From: Amphiplicatus metriothermophilus
GTDB lineage: Bacteria; Pseudomonadota; Alphaproteobacteria; Caulobacterales; Parvularculaceae
NCBI RefSeq assembly: GCF_900199215.1
Contig: NZ_FZQA01000002.1
Location: forward strand, 323,501-387,500
Direction: 5' to 3'
Length of the DNA stretch: 64,000 bases
The notes beneath the pieces are model-generated. The model saw only the letters and a program-made list of their open reading frames with translations. It was not told where the DNA came from and ran no database searches. A program made the position numbers and the translations under genes. Shown here piece after piece: positions 41,973 through 51,192 of this stretch (the first letter of the stretch is position 1; the number at the start of each line of letters is the position of its first letter).

Positions 41973-42328
41973 CTCTTTCGTCCTTTCCGTAGGCGTTGCT
42001 TCGCCGCGTCGTCCTCGACGAGGGCGCGCTCGAGCGCGTCGAGCCGTTTCGTCCAGAAGGCGCGCTTCTCCTCGATCCAGGCCGCGGCCTCGTCGAGCGG
42101 CGCCGGATTGAAGGACAGGAAATGCTCGCGGCCCGACCGGCGCCGGCGCACCAGCGAAGCCCGTTCAAGCAGGCGGATATGTTTCGACACGGCGTTGAGC
42201 GAGACGGCGAACGGCGCGGCCAGATCCGTCACGCGCGCCTCGCCCTCGCGCTGAAGCCGGTCGAGGATCGCGCGTCGCGTGGGATCGGCGAGCGCCAGCA
42301 TGACATGATCCAGGGTCTGAGGCTGCAT
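41969..42328 (-). CDS. ArsR-family transcriptional regulator
   Basis: A 119-residue winged-helix repressor of the ArsR/SmtB family: MLALADPTRRAILDRLQREGEARVTDLAAPFAVSLNAVSKHIRLLERASLVRRRRSGREHFLSFN. There are no metal-binding cysteines in the usual alpha3 position, so it probably senses something other than arsenic. A GGAG ribosome site precedes the ATG at 42328. It probably represses itself and the coupled SRPBCC gene through the inverted repeat at 42342-42359. Confidence 0.88.
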   Translation of the reverse strand: MQPQTLDHVMLALADPTRRAILDRLQREGEARVTDLAAPFAVSLNAVSKHIRLLERASLVRRRRSGREHFLSFNPAPLDEAAAWIEEKRAFWTKRLDALERALVEDDAAKQRLRKGRKR

Positions 42329-42341
42329 GCCTGCTCCTACA

Positions 42342-42359
42342 TTAAACCTTTTAGTTGAA
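42342..42359 (-). promoter_or_regulatory. Candidate ArsR operator
   Basis: TTAAAC-(6)-GTTGAA (42342-42347 and 42354-42359) is an inverted repeat with one mismatch in an AT-rich island just 14 bases before the regulator's start codon. Its position suits autoregulation. Confidence 0.5.
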
Positions 42360-42588
42360 TATATGGCTTTCCGCGCGCCGTCAACCCGCCCCCGCCGCGC
42401 CCGAGCGGCCGCGCCAATGCGCTTTCCGTCCGGCTCACGCAGGCGTGACGGCCTTTCCCGGGCGGCGGACTTGCGCAGCAGCGCAGCCGGTTCCTACCTC
42501 AGCGTCGCGCGAAACGCAGTCGCTTTCGCGCCGGCGCCGTCTTCCACGGTTTCAAATCCGTATACGTATCAATAAAGGAGAAGATCAT

Positions 42589-43131
42589 ATGGCGAGGCTG
42601 ACGCAGGTCTCAGACGAAAAGGCCGCTCCGAAGGCTGCGGAGCTGTTCGGCGCGATCAAGGAAAGGCTCGGCGTCGTGCCGAACGTCTATCGCGTGCTCG
42701 CGAACGAGCCGGCCGCGCTCGCCGCCGCGCTCGCCTTCAACGAAGCGCTGGCAAAAGGCTCGTTCGACGCCAAAACCCGCGAGGCGATCGCGCTGGCGAC
42801 CGCCGGCGCGAACGGCTGCGACTACTGCGCCTCCGCGCATACGGCGATCGCCAAGGGGCTGAAGGTGGATGACGGCGAAATCGAAAAGCGGCTTCAGGGC
42901 CGTTCGGACGATCCCAAGGTGCAGGCGATCCTCGCATTCGCGACGGCCGTGATCGACAAGCGCGGTTGGGCGACGGACGCCGATCTCAAGGCCGCGCGGG
43001 ACGCCGGGCTTACGGATGGCGAGATCGTCGAGACCGTGGTCAACGTGGTCGCCAACATTCTCACTAATTACATCAATCATGTAGCCGAAACCGATATCGA
43101 CTTTCCCGTCGTCAAGGCCAAAGCGGCATAA
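42589..43131 (+). CDS. Carboxymuconolactone decarboxylase/AhpD-like family protein
   Basis: A 180-residue all-helical CMD/AhpD-like protein. The redox signature is ANGCDYCASAHTAIAKGLKVDD with CxxC and the following His, as in AhpD, which suggests peroxidase-linked thiol activity rather than lactone decarboxylation. The ATG at 42589 has an excellent AAAGGAG site; the preceding frame (from 42355) is spurious. The gene lies divergent from the ArsR-SRPBCC pair, with 260 bases between starts. Possible physiological role: hydroperoxide defence, not proven. Confidence 0.85.
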   Translation: MARLTQVSDEKAAPKAAELFGAIKERLGVVPNVYRVLANEPAALAAALAFNEALAKGSFDAKTREAIALATAGANGCDYCASAHTAIAKGLKVDDGEIEKRLQGRSDDPKVQAILAFATAVIDKRGWATDADLKAARDAGLTDGEIVETVVNVVANILTNYINHVAETDIDFPVVKAKAA

Positions 43132-43223
43132 ATCGTTCGGCCTGAATATCGAGGCGCAGCGGGGTCCGTCTTGCGCGCTCTTTTCGCTTGCGGCGATCCG
43201 CGCCGGGACGATAGGCTCGGCGC

Positions 43224-43733
43224 ATGATCGCGCGCCTTCTGACCCCCTTTTTCGCGCTCGCCCTGCTTGCAGCCGCATGGTCGCCGACGACGCAAGCGGC
43301 GGATTTTCCGCCGGTCTTTCGCGCGCTCGAAGGCGAATGGCGCGCGGAAGGCGAGGCCTTCGGCGCAAGCGCGAAAAGCAGCATGATCTGGGCGCCGACG
43401 CTCGACGGGGAATTCTACCGCATCGTCTATCGCATTGAGATGGCGCGCGCCACTGGCATCGAGATTTTCGAAGGCGTCGGCTACTATCAGGCGCTCTCGG
43501 CGGAAAGCGCGCGGGGGTTCTGGGTCGACAACAGCGGCGATCTTCATCCGCTTACGGTCAAAATCGAACCGAGCGCCCTGACGAGCCACTGGGGAACGGC
43601 GGGCGGCAAGCAGGGACGGACCGTCTATCGGCTCACCGCCGGCGATTCGGTGGAAGTCACGGACTGGATTCTCGCCGAGGAGGGCTGGCGGCGATTCAAC
43701 AGGGCGGTGTTTCGCCGCGCCGGCGCGGACTGA
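43224..43733 (+). CDS. Exported protein of unknown function, DUF1579-like
   Basis: A 169-residue protein with a Sec signal peptide (MIARLLTPFFALALLAAAWSPTTQA, cut after Ala). The mature part is predicted beta-rich: LEGEWRAEGEAFG.. MIWAPTLDGEFYRIVYRIEM..GFWVDNSGDLHPLTVKIEPS.. ..DWILAEEGWRRFNRAVFRR. This pattern of WxGEx...DGxF...  resembles small DUF1579-type barrels. No catalytic motif. It is a single gene between the AhpD-like and 2OG-oxygenase genes. Confidence 0.65.
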   Translation: MIARLLTPFFALALLAAAWSPTTQAADFPPVFRALEGEWRAEGEAFGASAKSSMIWAPTLDGEFYRIVYRIEMARATGIEIFEGVGYYQALSAESARGFWVDNSGDLHPLTVKIEPSALTSHWGTAGGKQGRTVYRLTAGDSVEVTDWILAEEGWRRFNRAVFRRAGAD

Positions 43734-43813
43734 TAGCCGACGGCGACGCCGTTAGCGCGCGCGGCGCGGAAAGGCTATGATGGCGCGCTGTTGTCCTGGC
43801 CCGCTGAAACCTT

Positions 43814-44635
43814 ATGACCGACGCTGAAACGCTTGTTCTTCGACTGAACCCGCGGCTCGATCCTGAACCGTTCGCGCGCGCCTATGCGCGCGACAGGATC
43901 GTGCGCATTCCGGACATTCTAGACCCGGAAACGGCGGAAGGAGTCTACGAAGTGCTGACCCGCGCGACGCCCTGGCGGCTCGTCTACGCCGATGCGAACG
44001 GACGGGCGGTTCATATGTCGCAGGAGCAGATCCGCCGACTAGGCCGCGAAGAGACCGCCCGGCTCCAGGCCGAGCTGATGGAGCGCGCCCGACGCAATGT
44101 CGGCTACGCCTACAACTGCTATCCGATGATCGAGGCCTATCTCGGCGGCTGGGATCGCGGCCATCCGATTCATCTGCTGACGGAGTTTCTGAATTCGCCC
44201 GAGTTTCTGGAATTCGGCCGCAAGATCATCGGCGCGCCCCTGATCACCAAGGCCGACGCGCAGGCGACGTTCTATGCGCCCGGACATTACCTGACGCGCC
44301 ATGTCGACGACGGCGAGCGGCGCGAGCGGCGCGCGGCCTACACGCTCAGCTTCACCAGGAACTGGCAGCCGGACTGGGGCGGGCTGCTTCTGCTGCTTGA
44401 CCGCAATCTCGACATCGCGCGCGGCTTCCTGCCGCGCTTCAACGTGCTCACCCTGTTCGACGGGATGATGGTGCACACGGTCTCTTGCGTATCCCCCTTC
44501 GCCGGCGGCGGGCGCTATTCGGTCACCGGCTGGCTCAGGGACGACCCGACCCGCAAGGACATGATCGAGAAAGGCGCAGCCTACGACCGCCCGCCCCTCA
44601 AGCCCTATTATTTCGGGGAGCCTTGCCCGAACTGA
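43814..44635 (+). CDS. 2-oxoglutarate/Fe(II)-dependent oxygenase, prolyl-hydroxylase-like
   Basis: A 273-residue 2OG-Fe(II) oxygenase. The iron facial triad is His163-x-Asp165 (TRHVDDGE) and His221 (MMVHTVS); Arg234 in GGGRYSVTGWL binds 2-oxoglutarate. The TFYAPGHYLTRHVDD and WGGLLLLLDR segments are typical of the Ofd1/Tpa1/OGFOD1 relatives, some of which hydroxylate ribosomal-protein prolines. The target here is not known; the gene lies near but not within the ribosomal cluster. A frame check and residue counts agree with an intact enzyme. Regulation not visible. Confidence 0.88.
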   Translation: MTDAETLVLRLNPRLDPEPFARAYARDRIVRIPDILDPETAEGVYEVLTRATPWRLVYADANGRAVHMSQEQIRRLGREETARLQAELMERARRNVGYAYNCYPMIEAYLGGWDRGHPIHLLTEFLNSPEFLEFGRKIIGAPLITKADAQATFYAPGHYLTRHVDDGERRERRAAYTLSFTRNWQPDWGGLLLLLDRNLDIARGFLPRFNVLTLFDGMMVHTVSCVSPFAGGGRYSVTGWLRDDPTRKDMIEKGAAYDRPPLKPYYFGEPCPN

Positions 44636-44646
44636 GCCGTGGCGCT

Positions 44647-45513
44647 TCAAGCCGCCGGCAAGCCCATCATCGCGCGCGCCTCGGCCGGGGAAGCGACCTC
44701 GCGGCCAGCCGCTCGCGCGATCGCAGCGAGGGCTTCAATCATCGGTCCGTTGGAGGCGGCCTTCGCGCCGTTCGGCAAATAGAAGCTGTCCTCGAGCCCC
44801 GTGCGCAGGTCGCCGCCGAGCTCAGCCGCGCGGGCGTGCACAGCCCAGACTTCCTGCCGGCCGATCACGGTCGCCTGCCAGGGCGTCCCGGGCTTCTTGT
44901 ATTTGATCAGAATGGGGAGCAAATCCGGATCGGCCGGCATGCCGCTCGCCACGCCCATGACGAAATTATAATCGGCGTGATCGGTCATGCCGTTCTCGAT
45001 ATAGAGGCCGACCGAACGCACGATGCCGAGATCGAAACATTCGAATTCCGGCAGGATCCCCTGCTCTTTCATCACATCGAGGAAGGCTTTCACCTTCTCC
45101 ACCGGGTTGTCGAAGACCATGGGCGGCCAGGCCCAGGAGCCGTCCTTGCGCGTTTTGAGATAGTTGAGCGTGCCGGCGTTGCAGGCGGCCATCTCCGGCC
45201 GGCAGGCGCGCAGATAATCGAGCACATGGCCGTAATCCTGCCCGACCACGCCCGTCGTCATGTTGATGACGACGCCCGGGCAGGCTGAGCGGATCGCCGC
45301 GTTGATCTCGTTGCAGATCGCGGGATCCCAGGTCGGCAGATGACCCTTGCCGGGGCGCTGGTCGCGGTAGTGAACATGCATGACCGCGGCGCCGGCGTCA
45401 TAGGCGCGCTTAGCCTCCGCCGCCATCTCCTCGGGGGTTACAGGCACGGGATGCTGCTGCGGGTCGGTGAGCACGCCCGTCAGAGCGCAAGTGATGATCG
45501 CCTTGTCGGCCAT
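44647..45513 (-). CDS. Beta-keto acid cleavage enzyme (BKACE, DUF849)
   Basis: A 288-residue TIM-barrel enzyme of the BKACE/3-keto-5-aminohexanoate cleavage family, which uses acetyl-CoA and zinc to split beta-keto acids. The zinc ligands are in VMHVHYRD (His-x-His) near residue 47, and NAGTLNY, MVFDNPVEKVKAF, FECFDLGIVRSVGLYIENG and GGDLRTGLEDSFYLPNGAKA complete the family pattern. Substrate cannot be assigned without specificity residues. It sits alone; no lysine-fermentation genes are present. Confidence 0.9.
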   Translation of the reverse strand: MADKAIITCALTGVLTDPQQHPVPVTPEEMAAEAKRAYDAGAAVMHVHYRDQRPGKGHLPTWDPAICNEINAAIRSACPGVVINMTTGVVGQDYGHVLDYLRACRPEMAACNAGTLNYLKTRKDGSWAWPPMVFDNPVEKVKAFLDVMKEQGILPEFECFDLGIVRSVGLYIENGMTDHADYNFVMGVASGMPADPDLLPILIKYKKPGTPWQATVIGRQEVWAVHARAAELGGDLRTGLEDSFYLPNGAKAASNGPMIEALAAIARAAGREVASPAEARAMMGLPAA

Positions 45514-45591
45514 GGCGGACTCCTGCAGCCGCTGTTTTCATGCGCTCAGGATTCCACCTTTTCGCCCGGCTCTCCAAGGATGAGATGCAGA

Positions 45592-45615
45592 AAGCGGCCC
45601 GCCAGGGGGCCGCTT
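45592..45615 (-). terminator. Rho-independent terminator after rplQ
   Basis: Read on the minus strand, a perfect 9-bp stem AAGCGGCCC/GGGCCGCTT (arms 45592-45600 and 45607-45615) around a 6-base loop is followed by TTTCTG. It lies 36 bases beyond the rplQ stop and should end the long ribosomal transcript. Confidence 0.7.
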
Positions 45616-45650
45616 GCCGTTGAATGACGCCGGCGATGCGTCGCGCGCCG

Positions 45651-46091
45651 CTATTCCTCGTCGCCTTCGTCCTCGGCGAACGCGGTCGGGCCGGAATCTT
45701 GGCCCTTGGCGGCCTCGTCGCGGTCGACGAACTCGATGACCGCAAGCGGGGCGTTATCGCCGTAGCGGAAGCCCGCCTTCATGATCCGGATGTAGCCGCC
45801 GTCGCGTTCGGCGTAACGAGGGCCGAGCGTCTCGAAGAGCTTTTTCGTCTGCGTCTCGTCGCGCAGGCGCGAGGCCGCCAGCCGGCGCAGATGCAGCGCG
45901 CGGGATTCGTCCTTGCCCGCCTTCTTCGCCAGGGTCACCAGCTTCTCGACGATGGGCCGCAGCTCTTTCGCCTTGGGCAGGGTCGTGGTGATCTGCTCGT
46001 GCTTGATGAGCGCGGCGGCCATATTGGCGAACATGGCCTGGCGATGTTCATGCGTGCGGTTCAGTTTGCGATGCGCGAACCCGTGTCGCAT
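45651..46091 (-). CDS. rplQ: 50S ribosomal protein L17
   Basis: A 146-residue L17 that lines the exit-tunnel region of the 50S subunit. [58 protein letters not shown] is the canonical N-terminal block and [25 protein letters not shown] the C-terminal core. A short acidic tail ([13 protein letters not shown]) extends it beyond the E. coli core. It is the last gene of the alpha operon, 34 bases after rpoA. Confidence 0.97.
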   Translation of the reverse strand: MRHGFAHRKLNRTHEHRQAMFANMAAALIKHEQITTTLPKAKELRPIVEKLVTLAKKAGKDESRALHLRRLAASRLRDETQTKKLFETLGPRYAERDGGYIRIMKAGFRYGDNAPLAVIEFVDRDEAAKGQDSGPTAFAEDEGDEE

Positions 46092-46125
46092 GGCTTCGTC
46101 TCCTCATGCCGGCGCCGGAGAAGGC

Positions 46126-47154
46126 CTACCGGATCTGATCCTCGTACTTCTTGGCGAGTTCTTCAATATTGTCCGGCGGCCAGTCGGGCACGTCCATGCC
46201 GAGATGGAGGCCGAGGCCGGCGAGCACTTCCTTGATCTCGTTGAGCGACTTACGGCCGAAGTTCGGGGTGCGGAGCATCTCCGCTTCCGTCTTCTGGATG
46301 AGGTCGCCGATATAGACGATATTGTCGTTCTTGAGGCAGTTGGCCGAACGTACGGAAAGCTCCAGCTCGTCGACCTTGCGCAGGAGCGCCGGGTTGAAGG
46401 GCAGCTCCTCGTGAGCGGCGCCGCCGACGTCCTTCTTCGGCTCGTCGAAATTGACGAAGATCTGGAGCTGGTCCTGCAGGATGCGCGCCGCATAGGCCGC
46501 CGCGTCCTCGGGCGTGACCGAACCGTCGGTCTCGATCTCGAGGATCAGGCGGTCATAATCGAGCACCTGGCCTTCGCGGGTGTTCTCCACGCGATAGGCG
46601 ACGCGCCGGACCGGCGAGTAGAGGCTGTCGACAGGAATGAGGCCGATCGGCGCGTCCTCGGGCCGGTTGCGGTCGGCGGGCACGTAGCCTTTGCCCGACT
46701 GCACCGTCAGCTCCATGCGCAGCGAGGCGCCCTCGTCGAGATGGCAGATGATCTGGCTCTTGTCGAGAATCTCGACGGCCGACGTTTCCTCAATGTCGCC
46801 CGCCGTGACCGGCCCCGGCGTCGACTTCTTCAGCGTCAGGCGCTTGGGCGTATCCGAATGGCAGCGCAGCGCGAGCTGCTTGATGTTGAGGACGATGTCG
46901 GTCACGTCCTCGCGCACGCCCGGTATCGAGGAAAATTCGTGCACGACCCCTTCGATCTGGATGGAGGTCACAGCCGCGCCCTGCAGCGAGGAAAGCAGAA
47001 TGCGGCGCAGCGCATTGCCGAGCGTCAGGCCGAATCCCCGCTCGAGCGGTTGCGCGATGATCGTCGCCCTGCGCTGCGGATCGTGACTGGGCGTCACTTC
47101 CAGCTTCGAAGGGCGGATCAGTTCTTGCCAGTTCTTCTCAATCACGGTTGCCAT
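46126..47154 (-). CDS. rpoA: DNA-directed RNA polymerase subunit alpha
   Basis: A 342-residue alpha subunit. The N-terminal domain begins [20 protein letters not shown] and carries [35 protein letters not shown]; the C-terminal domain ends with [49 protein letters not shown], which binds UP-element DNA and activators. The start at 47154 is chosen from the family N-terminus, although the AAGGAG upstream is unusually close (2 bases); a further ATG at 47181 would add nine residues. It forms the alpha operon with rpsM, rpsK and rplQ. Confidence 0.97.
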   Translation of the reverse strand: MATVIEKNWQELIRPSKLEVTPSHDPQRRATIIAQPLERGFGLTLGNALRRILLSSLQGAAVTSIQIEGVVHEFSSIPGVREDVTDIVLNIKQLALRCHSDTPKRLTLKKSTPGPVTAGDIEETSAVEILDKSQIICHLDEGASLRMELTVQSGKGYVPADRNRPEDAPIGLIPVDSLYSPVRRVAYRVENTREGQVLDYDRLILEIETDGSVTPEDAAAYAARILQDQLQIFVNFDEPKKDVGGAAHEELPFNPALLRKVDELELSVRSANCLKNDNIVYIGDLIQKTEAEMLRTPNFGRKSLNEIKEVLAGLGLHLGMDVPDWPPDNIEELAKKYEDQIR

Positions 47155-47245
47155 GGCTCCTTGCGGCGCCCGATGCGCCATTCTGTTCGGGCGTCGTCAG
47201 CGCCCGGAAAATACGCCGTTCCGTCCGCGCCCCGAGGGCGCTCCG

Positions 47246-47647
47246 TCAGACGCGCCGGCGCTTGCGCGGCCGGCAGCCATTGTGCGGGATCGGCGTCACG
47301 TCCCGAATGACCTGAACGATCAGTCCCGCCGACTGCAGCGCCCTGAGCGCGCTTTCGCGGCCCGAACCGGGGCCGCGCACTTCAACGTTCACCGTTTTGA
47401 GGCCGTGCTCCATGGCCTTGCGCGCTGCGTCCTCGGCGGCGAGCTGGGCCGCGTAAGGGGTGGACTTGCGCGAACCCTTGAAGCCCATCGACCCCGCGGA
47501 CGACCAGGAGATCGCATTGCCCTGCTCGTCGGTGATCGTAATCATGGTGTTGTTGAATGAGGCGTTCACATGCGCCACGCCGGCGGTGATGTTCTTGCGC
47601 TCGCGGCGACGGACGCGCGTGGTCGATGCGGCAGGAGATTTCGCCAT
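47246..47647 (-). CDS. rpsK: 30S ribosomal protein S11
   Basis: A 133-residue S11, a platform protein of the 30S subunit near the mRNA exit. [52 protein letters not shown] and [23 protein letters not shown] are invariant S11 blocks. The short N-terminal [14 protein letters not shown] is usual for alphaproteobacteria. It starts 12 bases after rpsM. Confidence 0.97.
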   Translation of the reverse strand: MAKSPAASTTRVRRRERKNITAGVAHVNASFNNTMITITDEQGNAISWSSAGSMGFKGSRKSTPYAAQLAAEDAARKAMEHGLKTVNVEVRGPGSGRESALRALQSAGLIVQVIRDVTPIPHNGCRPRKRRRV

Positions 47648-47659
47648 CTGAGGTGGTCC

Positions 47660-48040
47660 TTACTTCTTACCGGGCTGCTTCTTGCCCGCGATCGGCTTGG
47701 CCGGTCCCTTGCGGGTGCGGGCGTTGGTGTGGGTCCGCTGCCCGCGAACCGGCAGGCCGCGGCGGTGACGCAACCCGCGATAGCAGCCCATGTCCATCAG
47801 GCGCTTGATGTTCACCGCCACTTCCCGGCGCAGATCGCCTTCCACGACGTAATCGCGGTCGATTGTCTCGCGGATCTGCAGGATCTCGGCGTCGGAAAGC
47901 TGGTTCACGCGGCGTTCGGCCGGAATCCCGACCTTCTGGCAGATTTCCGCGGCCTTGGCCGGGCCGATGCCGTGAATGTAGCGCAGCGCGATCTCGACGC
48001 GCTTGTTGGTCGGAATATTGACGCCTGCGATGCGGGCCAC
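47660..48040 (-). CDS. rpsM: 30S ribosomal protein S13
   Basis: A 126-residue S13 in the 30S head that contacts the 50S subunit and P-site t[41 protein letters not shown] and [29 protein letters not shown] are canonical. It is the first gene of the alpha operon, 173 bases after adk; a strong promoter for it overlaps the adk stop codon. Confidence 0.97.
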   Translation of the reverse strand: MARIAGVNIPTNKRVEIALRYIHGIGPAKAAEICQKVGIPAERRVNQLSDAEILQIRETIDRDYVVEGDLRREVAVNIKRLMDMGCYRGLRHRRGLPVRGQRTHTNARTRKGPAKPIAGKKQPGKK

Positions 48041-48189
48041 GGGATGCTACCTCTTCTGTCTCAGCTTCCGCCCAGGGGCGGCGAAAGACGCCCCGAGGCC
48101 TTATTCCAAGCCATAAAACAAGGCCCGCCCCGGCGCGCTTCCTCGGAAGGAGCCGGGCGAGCGTTACGCCTGTCGGGCGGAGGCGCGTA

Positions 48190-48217
48190 GATATACTGGC
48201 GTTCCGCCGCCCGTCAA
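48190..48217 (-). promoter_or_regulatory. Promoter of the alpha operon (rpsM-rpsK-rpoA-rplQ)
   Basis: On the minus strand TTGACG (48217-48212) and TATATC (48195-48190) are 16 bases apart, overlapping the adk TGA. The leader of about 140 bases contains possible hairpins around GGCCTT...AAGGCC and GGGGCG...CGCCCC, which may be involved in ribosomal-protein feedback. Confidence 0.6.
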
Positions 48218-48846
48218 CTCTTAACTCGCCGCCCTTCGGCCGAATTTTCCGCCTTTGCGGCGTCGATTTCGTCGAGGACGGCGTCGACCGCCGCCGCCAC
48301 CTGTTCGACCGTTCCCATGCCGTCCACCCGGCGCAGCTTGCCCTGGTTTTCGTAATAGGGAATGAGAGGCGCTGTCTGCTCGCGATAGACCTGCTGGCGC
48401 TTTTGGAAGGTCTCCTCCGTGTCGTCGGCGCGCAGCGGCTGGCCGGCGGCCTCAGCCTCGCGAATGCGGCTGCGCAGGCGGTTGAGGAGCTCCTTCTCGT
48501 CGACGACGAGCTCGATCACCACGTCGAGGCTGCGGCCCTGCCCGGCCAGAACCCGGTCGATCATTTCCGCCTGGCCGACGGTGCGGACCGCGCCGTCGAG
48601 GATGAAACCCTTCGCGCAATCCGGCTCCTGGATGCGGGCGGTGATGATTGCTTCGATCACTTCGTCGGAGACAAGGTCGCCCCGATCCATGATCGCCTGG
48701 ACCTTCTTGCCCAGCTCGGAACCCGAGGCGATCGCCGCGCGCAGCATATCGCCGGTGGAAAGCTGCGGAATGCCGCGCTTCTCGACGATGCGCTGGGCCT
48801 GGGTGCCTTTGCCGGCGCCCGGCGGGCCGAGAAGAATGAGAATCAT
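48214..48846 (-). CDS. adk: Adenylate kinase
   Basis: A 210-residue adenylate kinase, balancing ATP, ADP and AMP. The P-loop is GPPGAGKGTQAQRIVEK; the AMP site is in LSTGDMLRAAIASG, and FILDGAVRTVGQAEMIDRVL follows. The LID between residues ~120-160 lacks the four-cysteine zinc site (no zinc ribbon), as in many alphaproteobacteria. ILDG here is followed by AVRT where most Adk have FPRT, a small deviation in a well-conserved loop. Its start overlaps secY by 4 bases, the usual secY-adk linkage. Confidence 0.96.
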   Translation of the reverse strand: MILILLGPPGAGKGTQAQRIVEKRGIPQLSTGDMLRAAIASGSELGKKVQAIMDRGDLVSDEVIEAIITARIQEPDCAKGFILDGAVRTVGQAEMIDRVLAGQGRSLDVVIELVVDEKELLNRLRSRIREAEAAGQPLRADDTEETFQKRQQVYREQTAPLIPYYENQGKLRRVDGMGTVEQVAAAVDAVLDEIDAAKAENSAEGRRVKS

Positions 48847-50207
48847 CGCCGTCCCCCGCGCAGCTTCGCCTTTTTGATAAGCGACTCATACTGCTGCGCA
48901 AGAAGATGGCCCTGAATCTGACCGACCGTGTCGAGCGTGACGGAGACTACGATGAGCAGCGACGTGCCGCCGATATAGACAGGTATCGCCTGGCCGTAGC
49001 CCATCTTCAGGACCTCCGGCAGGATGCACACGAAGGTCAGGTACAGCGCGCCGATGACGGTCAGCCGGGTCAGCACGTAATCGAGATACTCCGCCGTGCG
49101 CGGCCCAGGCCGGTAGCCCTGGATGAAGCCACCATACTTTTTGAGATTGTCCGCTACGTCCTGAGTGTTGAACACGACGGAGGTGTAGATGAACGTGAAG
49201 AGAATGATGAGGGCGGCGTAGAGCGCGATGTAAAGCGGCCGGCCGGGCGAGAACATGAACTGCAACGTCTGCAGCCATTCGGGCGAATCTGCGCCGACCG
49301 CGCCCGCCGCCGTCGCCGGCAGGAGAAGCAACGAAGAAGCGAAGATCGGCGGAATGACGCCGGCGGAATTGAGCTTCAGCGGCAAGTGGGACTTCTCGCC
49401 CTGAGTCATGCGCTGGCCGACCTGGCGGCGCGGATACTGGACAAGAATGCGCCGCTGCGAGCGCTCCATGAACACCACGAAAGTCACAAGCGCCAGCGAC
49501 AGCACGACGACCGCCACGATGACGCCGCCCGGCAGGCTCGCCCCGCCCGCTCCCGCCCCGCGCCCGAGCGCCAGCAGGCCGGCGATCGCGCGCGGCAGCT
49601 CCGCGACGATGCCCGCGAAAATGATGAGCGACACGCCGTTGCCTACCCCGCGCGCCGTGATCTGCTCGCCCAGCCAGAGCAGGAACATCACCCCGCCCAC
49701 GAGCGTGACCACGGTCGTCAGCAGGAAGAACGGGCCGGGATCGGCCACCACGGGAACGCCGCCGCCGGCGTTCGACTGCAACGTGACGGCGATGAAATAG
49801 CCCTGCATCGCCGCCAGAAACACCGTAAGATAGCGCGTGTACTGATTGATCTGCCGTCGCCCCTGCTCGCCTTCCTTCTTGATCGCTTCGAGGGAGGGAA
49901 TGACCGCGGCCATCAGCTGCATGATGATGGACGCGGAGATATAAGGCATGATGTTGAGCGCGAAGATCGCCATCCGCTCGACGGCGCCGCCGGCGAAGAT
50001 GTTGAGCGTGCCGAGAAGACCGCCCGTCTGCGTCTGGAAGGCCTGGGCGTAAGCCTCGGGATTGATGCCGGGAATCGGCACATAGGTGCCGAGGCGGTAG
50101 ATCACGAGCGCGCCGAGGGTGAAAAGCAGGCGCTTTTTCAGCTCCTCGGCCTTGGCGAAATTCGCAAAGCTCAGATTCGAAGCGAACTGTTCGGCGGCGG
50201 ATGTCAT
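48843..50207 (-). CDS. secY: Preprotein translocase subunit SecY
   Basis: A 454-residue SecY, the channel of the Sec translocon in the inner membrane. Ten transmembrane helices are visible. Marks include YRLGTYVPIPGINPEAYAQAF (TM1), GTLNIFAGGAVERMAIFALNIMPYISASIIMQL and AYRKAAQG-type cytosolic loop counterpart EKSHLPLKLNSAGVIPPIFASSLLLLPAT. It ends the spc operon before adk and has the usual rplO upstream (117 bases). Confidence 0.97.
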   Translation of the reverse strand: MTSAAEQFASNLSFANFAKAEELKKRLLFTLGALVIYRLGTYVPIPGINPEAYAQAFQTQTGGLLGTLNIFAGGAVERMAIFALNIMPYISASIIMQLMAAVIPSLEAIKKEGEQGRRQINQYTRYLTVFLAAMQGYFIAVTLQSNAGGGVPVVADPGPFFLLTTVVTLVGGVMFLLWLGEQITARGVGNGVSLIIFAGIVAELPRAIAGLLALGRGAGAGGASLPGGVIVAVVVLSLALVTFVVFMERSQRRILVQYPRRQVGQRMTQGEKSHLPLKLNSAGVIPPIFASSLLLLPATAAGAVGADSPEWLQTLQFMFSPGRPLYIALYAALIILFTFIYTSVVFNTQDVADNLKKYGGFIQGYRPGPRTAEYLDYVLTRLTVIGALYLTFVCILPEVLKMGYGQAIPVYIGGTSLLIVVSVTLDTVGQIQGHLLAQQYESLIKKAKLRGGRR

Positions 50208-50324
50208 CGGCGTATCGCTCGGCTCCCGATCTCAGTGCGCGGCGCGGCGCATTCTGCGGTTTCGCCGCCCCGAACGGCGCAGATGTGGCGGCGGCGCGCG
50301 GCCGGCGCAACCGCCTGCGCTGAA

Positions 50325-50864
50325 TTAATCCTGCTCGGCGTCTGCGGCCTTTTTCGCCTTTCTGGATTTCGCCGGCTTGGCGGACGCGGCCTCCTCGGCC
50401 TTGCGCGCGGTTTCGACCACGGCGCCGCCGGCCTTTTCGACCGCCGCGCGCGCGCGCGCCGAAGCGTGGGCGACCTCGATCTCGACCTTGGCTTTCAGCT
50501 CGCCGACGCCGAGCAAGCGCACGCCGTCGAACGGGCGCCGGATGACGCCCGCCGCAACGAGCGCGGCCGCGTCGATCTTCTTGCCGGCGTCGAGCTTGCC
50601 GGCGTCGATCGCCTGTTGCAGGCGGCCGAGATTGAGCTCGACGAATTTCAGGCGGTTCGGCTTGTTGAAGCCGCGCTTGGGCAGGCGCATGTAGAGCGGC
50701 ATCTGGCCGCCTTCGAACTGGCGGATACCCGTGACGCCGGAGCGGGATTTCTGGCCCTTGACGCCGCGCCCGGCGGTCTTGCCCTTGCCGGAGCCGATGC
50801 CGCGGCCCACGCGCACCCGCTCCTTGCGAGCGCCGGGATTGTCTCTGAGATCGTTGAGCTTCAT
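50325..50864 (-). CDS. rplO: 50S ribosomal protein L15
   Basis: A 179-residue L15 with [44 protein letters not shown] and the [22 protein letters not shown] core. Residues beyond ~150 form a Lys/Ala/Glu tail ([29 protein letters not shown]) longer than in E. coli. L15 scaffolds 23S rRNA domains. It is separated from rpmD by 113 non-coding bases. Confidence 0.96.
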   Translation of the reverse strand: MKLNDLRDNPGARKERVRVGRGIGSGKGKTAGRGVKGQKSRSGVTGIRQFEGGQMPLYMRLPKRGFNKPNRLKFVELNLGRLQQAIDAGKLDAGKKIDAAALVAAGVIRRPFDGVRLLGVGELKAKVEIEVAHASARARAAVEKAGGAVVETARKAEEAASAKPAKSRKAKKAADAEQD

Positions 50865-50977
50865 CGCTGTCTTCCTTCGACTTGCGGCAAGGGCGCCTGG
50901 CCCGAGCCTCGCCTGTTTGGGCGAACGCGAACGGCGATCGGGAGCGAAACAAAGTCCTGCTCGCTCCTGGCCGCTCC

Positions 50978-51178
50978 CTATTCGGCGGCTTCAACCACCT
51001 CCACGAGGTGCGACACCTTCGCGATCATGCCGCGCACGGCGGGGGTGTCCTCGAGCTCGCGCTCGCGGCCGATCTTGTTGAGGCCGAGGCCAACCAGCGT
51101 CGCGCGCTGCTCTTTCGGCCGACGGATCGGGCTGCCGGTCTGGCGCACTTTCAGCGTCTTTTTCTTCTTCGCTGCCAT
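50978..51178 (-). CDS. rpmD: 50S ribosomal protein L30
   Basis: A 66-residue L30: [56 protein letters not shown] matches the short bacterial form, with one beta-alpha-beta fold that binds 23S rRNA. It follows rpsE after 14 bases. Confidence 0.96.
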   Translation of the reverse strand: MAAKKKKTLKVRQTGSPIRRPKEQRATLVGLGLNKIGRERELEDTPAVRGMIAKVSHLVEVVEAAE

Positions 51179-51192
51179 GACGTTCAGCTCCT

